Origin: Owenia fusiformis
Lineage: Eukaryota; Annelida; Polychaeta; Sabellida; Oweniidae
Assembly (NCBI GenBank): GCA_903813345.2
Contig: CAIIXF020000012.1
Span: forward strand, 28,842,184-28,906,183
Direction: 5' to 3'
Length of the DNA stretch: 64,000 nt
A program made the position numbers and the translations under genes. Below, in pieces: positions 55,201 to 64,000 of this stretch. How positions within the stretch are numbered: the first letter of the stretch is position 1; each line of letters begins with the position of its first letter. The notes under the pieces were generated by a model. The model was not told where the DNA came from, searched no databases, and saw only the letters and a list, made by a program, of their open reading frames with translations.

Positions 55201-56183
55201 AGTATTCCAACCCAGTTTTATCACCGAGTAATGATGTCACACAACGCAGTCGTTCTCTCTCTCCTCACAGGGTTACAACTTCTCCACACAGGGTTCCTAC
55301 TTATCCAAATTCTCATTTTGGTGGTACTTATCAATATATTCCCACATCCGGTAGATCGCCAGTTGAAACTCCAGCCCCTAATTCATACAACCAATCAGAG
55401 GAGAGGAACATACATTCAACTGCTATCCATGCAGGGTTAGATTTGTCGAAAGTGAAACAGGAACCAGAAGATCAAACCCAGAGTGATGTTAATGCACTCC
55501 GGTCTCTGTATAAGACGACAACACACTTACTAATTGCTCCTGTATCTCCCTCTATATCTAACCCTGGACCCCCTCAACCTGTCCAAATGCTTCCTAGTCC
55601 CGTCCCACAAGGTCTTATTCAACAGACTCATCAGCCAGAGGACAATGCGTTTTCCTATCTCTGCTTAAGATGTCCATATGCTACCTTATCAATTCAGACT
55701 ATGGAACAACATGTTCTTATACATTGCATATGCGCTCCGTATATGTGCCAGAAATGTGACTTTAGAGCTACATCGAATAAAGACATGAACACGCATCTGC
55801 AGCGCTCCGTCAGAAACTGCGTGACGTGGCATTTTGACAGGGAAGTCGCAAAGACACAACTTGAAGAAATCCGGACGTTATTTAACGGGTATAAAGACAA
55901 AGACATAACCCACAAATGCAACATGTGCAAATATAGCACTGAGCATGGTGCGATGATCCGGGCCCATGTAATTCAACAGCACAGTACGCGTAATTTTTTC
56001 AAATGTGGCCACTGTGGGTTTGAGGACTCTAAACGGCATGAAATACTTCTCCATTCTCTGACTGAACATGCTGAGAAGGAGGTCAGTATCATAGATGGGG
56101 AAGAGAGTAAGAAAAGCATTGATTTGGAGGCTGAGAGCCAGAAATACTACACTTCAATCAGACAGTCTGTACTAAATAAATAG
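47709..56183 (+). CDS. Multi-C2H2 zinc-finger nuclear protein, 8 coding exons
   Basis: Exons: 47709-49284, 50220-50414, 50767-50888, 51226-51339, 51972-52056, 52474-52605, 53236-53798, 54396-56183. They total 4575 bp, 1524 residues, with all phases consistent. The start context is CACCATGG after an acceptor at 47667. About 12 C2H2-type fingers lie in three clusters: residues 186-322 (four), 813-980 (four, one split by intron 7 as RHVSM|MHAE and one with a final Cys), and 1350-1488 (four). Between them are acidic and basic stretches (EEADDDDGQSEP; SGKRKKRKP). Five SUMO-type motifs (VKDEPED, VKYED, IKGEP, IKQEPDD, VKQEPED) and two GLDLS motifs, close to the CtBP motif PxDLS, suggest a transcription repressor. 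I do not recognise the orthologue. Confidence 0.9.
49029..49160 (+). repeat. 21-bp coding minisatellite
   Basis: About six units around GGCTCCACCAACCTTGG encode GAGSTNL-type heptapeptides inside exon 1. The unit is a multiple of three, so the frame holds. Confidence 0.7.
49805..49890 (-). repeat. RepA fragment, inverted
   Basis: Read on the minus strand: CTGCCATTTGTTACAGGC, 'accaactgccaaacactaac' and 'ggagaccatt', in intron 1 of the zinc-finger gene. Confidence 0.5.
49905..50131. mobile_element. Mutator-like MITE with 9-bp target duplication
   Basis: Ends CATCCTCCGATCACAGG and, inverted, CATCCTCCTAAGCAGG. The 9-bp sequence TGATAAATT is present on both sides (49896-49904, 50132-50140). A 9-bp duplication is the Mutator-like hallmark. 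227 bp, no coding; it sits about 90 bp upstream of exon 2 of the zinc-finger gene. The inverted relative is at 19943-20176. Confidence 0.82.
50600..50745. repeat. Dispersed repeat shared with UNC119 intron 1
   Basis: 'gcaggcaacaggcgattttcacc' and 'aaaatcgcctgttgt' match 7815-7975. The two phrases form an internal inverted repeat, ACAGGCGATTTT / AAAATCGCCTGT. Confidence 0.6.
50890..51225 (+). repeat. Tandem repeat of the exon 4 acceptor region
   Basis: AG (or AA) acceptor-like sites at 50984, 51024, 51065, 51105, 51143, 51184 and 51225 are 38-41 bp apart. Each is followed by a CCTGTTATAAAATGG-like sequence. The last is the true acceptor of exon 4 (CCTGTGGTAGAACCTG). A separate 33-bp repeat ('gattcttaaaggaaagctat') precedes the array. 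Confidence 0.75.
52285..52430 (-). repeat. RepA copy, inverted
   Basis: Minus-strand reading gives CATGCAAAAAATGTCACCAC, 'gccatttgttacagac', 'aaccgccaaacaccatcc' and a 'gtgacat' end, in intron 5 of the zinc-finger gene, just before exon 6. Confidence 0.65.
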
Positions 56184-57000
56184 AAGAATGGACAATCTTG
56201 TAGGTAATGATTTAAGCCCTGAACTTAGCGCAATGTGGACTGAATCATTCCTCAAAAAGCTGTTATTTTAACCTTTGCTCAGCATTGAATGTAAAGTTTA
56301 GGAAATAACGTCTGAGTGGAATGAAGTAGTCACAATGCATCAAGTCTTGGGCTTAAATTCTTTTCACACATTGCAAAATATATGAAATCACCTGAAAGAT
56401 ACAAAAGCACTAAAAAAATATTTTCAATGAAATTTTTGCAAGGATCGGGCAAACCCCTCCGCCCCCTTGCCAAATATTATCTCAAAATCATGCAGTTTTT
56501 CACCATTTTGAGCACTTCTCAAGTGATTTTAGCCATATTTGGGCCAAAATTGTCAAATGTGAATCCCCCTGGACATTTTTGAAAACTGAACCCCCTGCAC
56601 ATATTGCCTAGCTATGTGGTTTACAGTCAAAGATCATAGATATTATAGCAAATGAGTAAGATATAAGACGCAAAGGACTACTTTAAGAATCAAGAGGAAG
56701 AGGGTCAGCAATAATTTACTCCTGCCTGGTCATTCAATAAGTTCACAGAAAATGCTCTTATTTTAAAGGTTTTTATTATTTTTTGATGAAGTTTTCACAT
56801 AACATCAAAAATGTTTAAATACATTAAATACCAGAATCTCTTATTTGATAGGTCAAAAATAATTGCTATTATGGTAGCTTCACTTTTTGGTAGGTGGAGC
56901 ACAATTGCGAACTTATTGAGCAACCTGGTATGTTGCCTCTTTAAGTAATGACTGAGCACTGTGCATCTCTCCATGTAAAGGATAAGTACAGTACTACATA
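56184..57000. other. 3' flank of the zinc-finger gene
   Basis: Contains a RepC copy in inverted orientation (56440-56625: 'atcatgcagtttttcaccat', 'gggccaaaattgtcaaatgt'). No clear polyadenylation signal could be chosen. Confidence 0.4.
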
Positions 57001-57002
57001 TA

Positions 57003-58199
57003 CAGGGTGGTCCAAAAAAAAGTGAACCCCTGCAACTGGCCATATTTCCCTTATTACTTGCAGGAATTCTTTTTTATTTTCACATGTTGTAGAGGAAGGT
57101 CTAAAATTTATGTTGGTACCATACATTTTTCTTAGTCTTGAAATTTGCAGAAATTATAAGCTCTAACCAAACATTACTGAAAATGGACAAATTGTGATTT
57201 TCAATATCCGCGATTCTTCAACCCTTTAACACCTTTCCCCTGAGAATCTTTTAAGCTGCGGTCTTAAAGAAGTAATATTTTCTGACTTTGTTCAATTTTT
57301 AATCCTGCACATTATGGCTTAAAACTAGCATCCTACATTTGTTAGTTGCAAAGTTATTGTGATCCAAAGAGATGTGCTAAGCTTCCACAGACGAGAACAT
57401 TTTCCAGTGAAATCATGAACATACCCCTATATGATCTCGAAATGTCAATATCTTCATAAATCATGGACCAATTCTAATGATATACACCCCCAAAATGCAA
57501 TCTGATTTTCGACGCCGTTTCGGTGCCAAATTTCGGTGCCGTTTCGGCACCAAATGGACTGACTAGTCCGGTAGCAAATTTTGGTGTCGAAAGGTTTCGG
57601 TGCCGGAAGGGTGTCGAAACAGTGTCGGAACGGTGCCGAATTGTTTCGATGGCGAAACGGCGTCGAATTATATTGGCTGTGTATGGCTCAAAACATTGAA
57701 TATTGGATTTTCTTTTGAATTATTAAAGATATTTGATGAAGGGGTTATCAGATTCCTGGTCACAGGGGGCAACTTCCTTCCATAAGAGGCCCCCCTCTAA
57801 CTGTTGGTGTAGGTAACATACCCCTGAACTGTTGAACAGTTAAAAATGCTTCAAAATGATCAATGAAAGTGTGAAATGTGTTTTCTGCTTGAATAGTGTC
57901 CCTTTTGTCATATGGTAGGGTTTTAAACTTGTATCTCTCACTGAAAGCTGTTTAAAATCATCCAATGTGTTTCAACAATTTCCGTGAATCACATTTGTAA
58001 AATTTTGTACAATATCTAATTTCCAGGCATGTTTGTTAAACGCTTGTAATTTCTTCAAAATTTAAGACTGGGAATAAATTATGGCATCAACCAAAATTTT
58101 AGACCTTTCTCTACAACATGTGATAATATGAGCCAATTCATGCATGTATTAAGAAAAATGTAGCCTGTTGCAGGGGTTCACTTTTTTTGGACCACCCTG
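57003..58199. mobile_element. 1.2-kb TA-flanked mariner-like element, non-autonomous
   Basis: Inverted ends CAGGGTGGTCCAAAAAAA and 'gtgaacccctgcaac' are nearly perfect over 33 bp and flanked by TA. No transposase frame, although the size is near that of autonomous mariners. A CpG-rich foldback (57508-57667) is nested inside. Confidence 0.85.
57508..57667. repeat. 160-bp CpG-rich foldback nested in the mariner-like element
   Basis: The perfect inverted arms TTCGACGCCGTTTCG and CGAAACGGCGTCGAA enclose at least six TTTCGGTGCCG / CGGTGCCGAA motifs in both directions. The GC and CpG content contrasts sharply with the AT-rich host element. Confidence 0.8.
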
Positions 58200-58830
58200 T
58201 ATATCTGTGTAAGGACTTTTTACTGTACATCTATGGAAGGACTAAGTACTGTATAGCTCTATTTTTATAAGGACTAAGCACTGTAAATCCCTTAATGTAA
58301 AGATTAAGTACTGTAGATCTGTGTAAGGCCATAGTACTGTATACATCTGTGTAAGGGCTCATGACTACATTTTTGTAAGGATTAAGCACTGTTCATCTCT
58401 CTATGTAAAGTACTGTACATCTGTGTTAAGATTCAGTACTTTTCAGCTCTCAATGTAAAGACTAAGTACTGCACTATACATCTATGTATTGTAAGGACCA
58501 AGTACTGTACAACTCGCCATGTAAAGACTAAGTAGGATTTATCTGTGGAAGGACTTATTACGTACTGTACATCTCTATATAAAGACTATGTGCTGTACAT
58601 CTATGTAATGACTAAGTACGGTACATCTCTTTAAAGACTAAGTACTGTACATCTATGTAAGGACTAAGTACGGTACATCTCTTTAAAGACTAAGTACTGT
58701 ACATCTATGTAAGGATTAAGTACTGTACTTCTATGTAAGAACTAAGTACTGTACATATTCCCTTAGTAAAAACAAAGTGCTGTACATCATTGTATGGACT
58801 AAGTACTGTACATCTCTATTAAAATTGCCA
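58200..58830 (+). repeat. 26- to 36-bp minisatellite (TAAGTACTGTACATCT)
   Basis: About 20 units of 'taagtactgtacatct(c/a)t' with 'gtaaaga/gtaagga' spacers begin directly at the right end of the mariner-like element. The palindromic core AGTACTGTACAT recurs. Confidence 0.85.
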
Positions 58831-58952
58831 AAAATGAACCTAAGAAAATTATACAATTTTAATATAGCCATTGAGTTATGGAATTACGTCCTAATGAAGA
58901 ATGAAATAAAACAATATCTGTAGATTTCTAGATATGTTTATTTTAATCAACT

Positions 58953-59102
58953 ATGAGCTTTAAAGGTGTCACTACGATTGCTGAGCGTAAGTTATTTTAT
59001 CAAACTCGGTGAGTACCATTCTGATACTCATAGCATCTCTCTCTGTTGCATCGCAGTTATCCAGAAGGAAATAGTTGGAGAGGGCGTGGCTTACCACGAT
59101 GG
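58953..59102 (+). other. Two exon-like segments of uncertain reality
   Basis: 58953-58986 (MSFKGVTTIAE + C) ends at a perfect GTAAGT donor. 59057-59102 (IQKEIVGEGVAYHD) has a TTGCATCGCAG acceptor and a GTGAGT donor, and the phases fit. The 70-bp intron is shorter than any other here and I recognise no family. It could be the start of a gene running right. Confidence 0.25.
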
Positions 59103-59260
59103 GTGAGTACCAAGACCAGAGAAAGTCCCGGAGCTTAGCGATGATATACATAATTACGTCTCTTGCTCACCAACTTCGTTTGTCCAAATTTTCAGCGTCT
59201 AGTTTCCAAATACTTCACTTCGATGTGAGGTTTTAATCAGTGTATTTTTATTCTGATATA

Positions 59261-59398
59261 CAGAGTCCCTCGTTTTAGCAGCGTTTGGGTCCCCAGCTGG
59301 GGACTTAAACGCCTTCTCACAGCTGGGGACCTAAACGGCTTCTCGCAGCTGGGGACCCAAACGCTGCTAAGACGATGGACCCCGGGCGATGGACTCTG
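59261..59398. mobile_element. 138-bp TA-flanked palindromic MITE with CAGCTGGGGAC repeats
   Basis: Ends CAGAGTCC and GGACTCTG with TA on both sides. Long inner arms pair: TTTTAGCAGCGTTTGGGTCC with 'ggacccaaacgctgctaaga'. Three CAGCTGGGGAC units lie inside. Confidence 0.75.
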
Positions 59399-59399
59399 T

Positions 59400-61500
59400 A
59401 CAATAAAACAATGCACCGACAGAAAGGCATTTTGTTTTGCTTTGTATGGTACAACGGTGCAGAATGAGACTCACAATCCTTGATTTTCAAACATCTGGGA
59501 CTGGTATGTCTAGAATTTAAATCAACGGTCGTAGTTGGCACCGCATGTAATTAATGACAATATTCTTCGACACTTATGACCCTATGTTTTGATTAATAGT
59601 ACAACCTCAGTTTGAAAGTCCGAACTTCCTCGTGAATCTGAGCTCGAGGGCAAAATTAAAATTATGTTGACAGGTCCAAAATAGTGGAGTGATCGTGGTA
59701 TAGGTAAATTGCAATGGTACATTGTTGTTCATTGATATCGTTGGATCATACCTGTACGTTTCATAAACATGGTAAGTGTGAAATAAATTCCGTTCCCGAT
59801 ATGACGGGCCTTCTGTGATGAATTATAAGGTGTTGGACGAAAGCGCGACTGTATTTCTTGAAATATTATAACTGACTGACTGACTGACTGCAGGCCCGTA
59901 TAGCCAGCTTTTAAGAGGGTTCCCTTTTCAAAAAACTCCACGAGGTTGACATTTGACAACTCTGGTCAAAATCACTTGAAAACTGCTCTGGATTTCAATT
60001 GTGAAAAACTGCATGATTTTCCAAAAAAAATTTTGCCAAAGGAAGAGTTAAGTTAAGAGTTCAGAATGAACGTAAGATGGTCGTCGAACGTAGGTTTTCT
60101 GAACGTACGTACTAAAGTTAGTCCATAAACATCGTGAAGATTCTCATCAGTAAGGGATTTAAAAAGAATGCTCGGGGGCCTTTCACAAAGACGAAAGGTA
60201 AATAAGGAAGTGAAGCGAAGTAATTCAAAACTAGGTAATTAACGTAATTACCAAGATAATTGATAAGGGGGTGGGGGCTTTACCTTGAATAAAACGTAGG
60301 CTTATTTACTTCTGAATCTGTATTTGTTAATATGTTAATTCAACTCGAAAATAAATATTTTGTTGATCTACTAGTAGTTCCAAGAAAACAAAGACCCACC
60401 AAACATTGCATAGTCACAATTAATTTACTTATGATGTGAATCGATTCCATTTGAAACTAATCACAGCCTTAGAAATATCTAAGACGTTGAAAGTATCTTG
60501 CTAGTTTCATCAAATTTCAGACCTGTCCTCAACTATGATGCAACATGGTGCTTAAGCGTGGGAACCGACGATGTGTCAAAGGCTGCTCCAAGAATTGCAA
60601 ATAATTTACTAGTATAAGCCTTGATAAACACTTGTTCTGTCAACTTGATTAAATAAAGAGATCAATAAGAACTTAAGTCTTGAAAATGAAAATGTCATAG
60701 TTCTTAATTATTGTTCCAAATCAAAGAAAGCATGTACATGACAACCCTGTGTCGAAATGAAATAATAACGAGCCAGATACCACACAGTTAGCCAGGTAAA
60801 CTTCGTATTGTATTTACAATGGGGCATGTATTTCGGACCCTAGTTTGCACATCTATTTGCTTCTTTTGTTTATTCTACCAAAAGCTTAAAGGCAAAATCA
60901 GATCTATAGAGGAGACAAAATTGCAAGCAATACGTACAATTGACCAACCATGAATCTATTCCTTACAATCTCAAATCCAATATCTCCCAAAATAGATTCA
61001 TGATATGTTATAAACTGGTGACGTTTTTGTGGATTCAAAGTGCAAAAATATAGGTGAATTTTTTTTAATTCTCCCAAGAATGCATGGTAACCATTCTTAT
61101 AGAAAAATAATACATTATTGTAAAAATATTTTTCTGAAATAAAATGTGCACTTTGGATATTTTTAGAAAATAGACATGACAAGGAATGGCCATGAGCCAG
61201 AAATATTCATTGTAACATTGAAACAATTTCTTATTGGCCTGCTCGCTATATCTGATTCTCTCTTTAACAAATAAGTAAATACAGAGAGAGTTCTTACAAC
61301 CAGAGACATATAAAACTGTTTTTATGTCCCTCAGTAGTATCACTTTTCACTTATCTGATTGATGTGTCATTTTGGTTAATTCTTTTTATGTTTTCTCTGA
61401 TTTATGGGGCAAGTTTAATTCACAACAGCGCTTCCCAGCAGATAGGCAAAACATCCTGACCCTAGAGTAAATAAATACAAATATACAATACAGGAATAAA
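59400..61500. other. Intergenic, mostly unassigned
   Basis: A (CTGA)n tract at 59871-59890 and a RepC fragment at 59890-60050 are the only recognisable pieces. Overlapping minus-strand frames at 60904-61343 have no domain or splice support. Confidence 0.4.
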
Positions 61501-61504
61501 ATGC

Positions 61505-61950
61505 ATGGGCGGATCTGGGAACCAACAAGAGGGGGGGGGGGCAAATTTCAGAATTAATAAAAAAAAATTAGGGGGCCCCTTAAACCAAAAAGTGGGCCCA
61601 AGTTTTGAAAATTTGAGGCCCATTTTCTTCAAAATTTGGCTTAAAATTAAAAATCAGACCTTAAAAGGCCAGTAATGAACAAAAAGGCCCACTTTTTGAG
61701 GCACAAGACAATTTATTTCTTGGCCCACCCAATGGGGTATCCACCAGTGGAATGAAATGAGGGTTTCAGGTTGAGTCGCCATAACATGTCGTTTAGAGTA
61801 AACAACCAGGTTCATATGAAAAGGTGATGGGAAGCACCACGTCATACGAAGTTGATGGTAAAGACATCACTGGCGGACCCGATGGGGGGGGGGGCAGAAG
61901 AAATTTGGAGAGGACACGATGGGGGGGGGGCAGAAAAAACTTGAAGATAT
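61505..61950. repeat. Dispersed GGGGGG/GGGCCC repeats
   Basis: 61505-61730 resembles 17090-17335 and 1-160. 61870-61935 has two tandem 'cgatggggggggggcagaa' units of about 50 bp. Confidence 0.55.
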
Positions 61951-62579
61951 CAGATATCAGAGATATGAAAAAAATTGGAGATATCAGAGGTATAAAAGGT
62001 TTTGAATACCAAAATATTCTTTTGCTGTAGAAATATTGATGTGTATACTCGCAATGTATCCTTCTACTCCAGGAAAGTTGTGTTTCTATCTTTCTTATGG
62101 TCATTAAGACATTTGGAGCAAGGCAGCTTTCACATTTTACAAGCAGAAAATGTAAGAACTTAGCCCTATGCCATGTTGAATTGCTTGAGATTATTTTACA
62201 CGGTCAGGTTAGATTTCTCATAACATCTGGTTTGAAAGATGCCTTGTTTTGGCCATTCTGATACTCATAGCATCTTTCTGTTTCACCTGAAACATCTCAG
62301 GGCTGAGAAGAAATGAGATGTCATGGTATATCATGATGTGTTTTGGCGAATATGTGAAAACTCAAAGAATCCACTTACACTGGTTTAATAGTAAGGCCAA
62401 AAAATCACCTACGATCTAAGAAATTAGGATTGAACTACCCTTCAAGATCGAGCTTTAATTCTATTCTATTGGAGCTTAACGCATATATGGAAAGAATTGT
62501 AGTTTAAGAAATCATTTTGTGTGTTCATATATATGTTTTATATGTCTCTGGTTCATAGTTAGTAAATTTTGAATTTCAG

Positions 62580-62675
62580 TTTTTGGAAACGAGAGAACGC
62601 GTACGTGTTTTAGTGATGGATGGTATCCAAATGACAACAACTAATGAAGAGCGAAATTTCGTTATGGGGAACAGG
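62580..62675 (+). other. Exon-like open segment, 96 bp
   Basis: TTGAATTTCAG precedes and GTAAAT follows a fully open 32-codon frame (FLETRERVRVLVMDGIQMTT, then TNEERNFVMGNR), phase 0 at both ends. Codons look like protein-coding sequence, but I cannot name a family and found no partner exon in phase. Confidence 0.35.
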
Positions 62676-62689
62676 GTAAATGATAATTT

Positions 62690-64000
62690 CATAAGCTCAG
62701 TGAAAATATTGGTTTTTAGAAAATACAAGTGAAAGACAAACTAACATTTGTGATCATAATGATAGTGGGGAAAATATTAATTATTTCATGACTAAGTGAA
62801 AATATTGATTTTTAGAAAATACAAGTGAAAGAACTAACATTTGTGATCATAACTGTTATGATTCGGCCAGTGCGTAATTATATACAATTACTTTATTGTT
62901 TATTTATTACTTATATCCAATATAAAATACTATTTAGTCCAGGAGTAAACGACTGAAAAACATTAAATTCTCAGAAATTTAGCTGGCCATAAATATTGTG
63001 TCAATGACAGAACAGATTATCTTAATGTTTCAGTTTGAAATTCTATATCTCTGTTCATATGAGTATACTAGTAGATAGAATATCTGTATCAGCTATTTGA
63101 ATGTGAAAGCAACTTTTAATACGTGTAGTTCAATGCAGAGTTTTTACATTTCAATTAGACCATAGGCATAGCCATGGGGGGGGGGGGTGCAATTGGCGAT
63201 CGCACCCCCCCCCCCTCCCATAACCAATAAAATATAACCATGAGAAGAGCTTTGGAATGCTTTTTATTTGAAGCTTCTAGCTCAATTTATTATGAAGGAA
63301 GTTGCATAAATTTTTGAAAAATTCAAGACACAGTAAATCTTAATTATTGGCTTTTTATGCCACAATCGCATCCCCTGACTGAAAATAGAATTTTTTTGGC
63401 GATCGCACCCCCCCCCCCCCCCTGCACTGACTGAAAGCTGGCTACGCCCCTGTAGACATTTCCATTCTTAAACTTCATATCCTGCAAATTCCTATATATG
63501 AGGCAATAAAATAAAATAAAGTTCTATCTGCATAATATCACATTGTGATCTAGATAGATAACTAGCTTGACTGACTGATATTCATTTGCCTTCATCATGT
63601 TATTTGGCTTACAATAGCCAGGATTTTGTGACTGGGAGGGGGTGGTTCATTTTTTAAATTCATGCAAAAATACTTCCCCACCCTCCCCCACACTCAAATT
63701 ACCTCATCTTACATTAAGTAATAAAGGTATCATAATTTGATCATTGTGGAATTTATTTTATGAAAGTTTAAGATGCAGAAATTGGTCATTGGTCTTTAAT
63801 TGGTCTTTAAAAAATAAAAGTATCTTGTATCATTATGAAATAAAATCACAACCATTTTTAGGGATAAACATGAAGTCCCATGCGCAAAAGTATTCAAAAT
63901 ATTTTCAAAGTCGTGAATTACTTATAACACATATCTAGACTTAGATACCCTTTGAGACAGTAATCCATTTAGGCTCATTCTATTTTCAAGATGACATCTG
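62690..64000. other. Intergenic or intronic, repeats only
   Basis: 62690-62860 has a tandem duplication of about 118 bp ('gtgaaaatattg(g/a)tttttagaaa'). 63160-63450 holds a G/C-run repeat whose inverse is at 44580-44720. Nothing else is recognised. Confidence 0.4.

Noticed and set aside
60904-61343. Two overlapping 92-codon minus-strand frames
   Set aside because: No recognisable domain or exon borders. AT-rich sequence gives such frames by chance.

Overview
The window is AT-rich nuclear DNA from an invertebrate animal. Every recognisable gene is split by GT-AG introns, genes are far apart, and introns and intergenic DNA are packed with small terminal-inverted-repeat transposons, foldback elements and minisatellites. 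The sequence cannot name the species. Gene structure and repeat style would fit a mollusc or another marine invertebrate, but that is inference.

Three host genes are supported. (1) On the minus strand, the 5' part of UNC119, a lipid-binding chaperone of myristoylated proteins: coding exons at 16532-16724 and 5447-5560 are separated by an intron of about 11 kb, and the remaining exons lie beyond position 1. (2) Also on the minus strand, a complete PHF12 homologue (two PHD fingers, a PHF12-type FHA region, conserved C-terminus): 15 coding exons from 37830 to 23015, about 897 residues, with all splice phases consistent. (3) On the plus strand, divergent from PHF12, a multi-C2H2 zinc-finger nuclear protein of about 1524 residues: 8 coding exons from 47709 to 56183. 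I could not assign it to a named family. UNC119 and PHF12 are near each other in human 17q11.2 as well, so their tandem arrangement here may be ancient linkage.

Layout: 1-5446 dispersed repeats and a satellite rich in AGGTCA; 5447-16724 UNC119, whose intron 1 holds a 64-bp purine-rich minisatellite and a TTAA-flanked transposon that itself carries a hAT-like insertion; 16725-23014 intergenic with mariner-, pogo- and Mutator-like miniature elements and a second AGGTCA-rich element; 23015-37830 PHF12; 37831-47667 divergent intergenic region with a degraded LINE, several inverted-repeat elements and a candidate promoter (CRE plus X-box); 47668-56183 the zinc-finger gene; 56184-64000 repeats plus a few unassigned exon-like segments.

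The most unusual feature is a 17-copy, 94-bp minisatellite immediately upstream of PHF12 exon 12. Each copy carries that exon's 3' splice site and most of its coding sequence, but only the last copy has a splice donor. A similar pattern, seven 40-41 bp units each ending in an AG acceptor of which the last is the real one, precedes exon 4 of the zinc-finger gene. Both PHF12 and the zinc-finger protein look like chromatin or transcription regulators; UNC119 acts in lipidated-protein trafficking. Nothing shows that the three work together.
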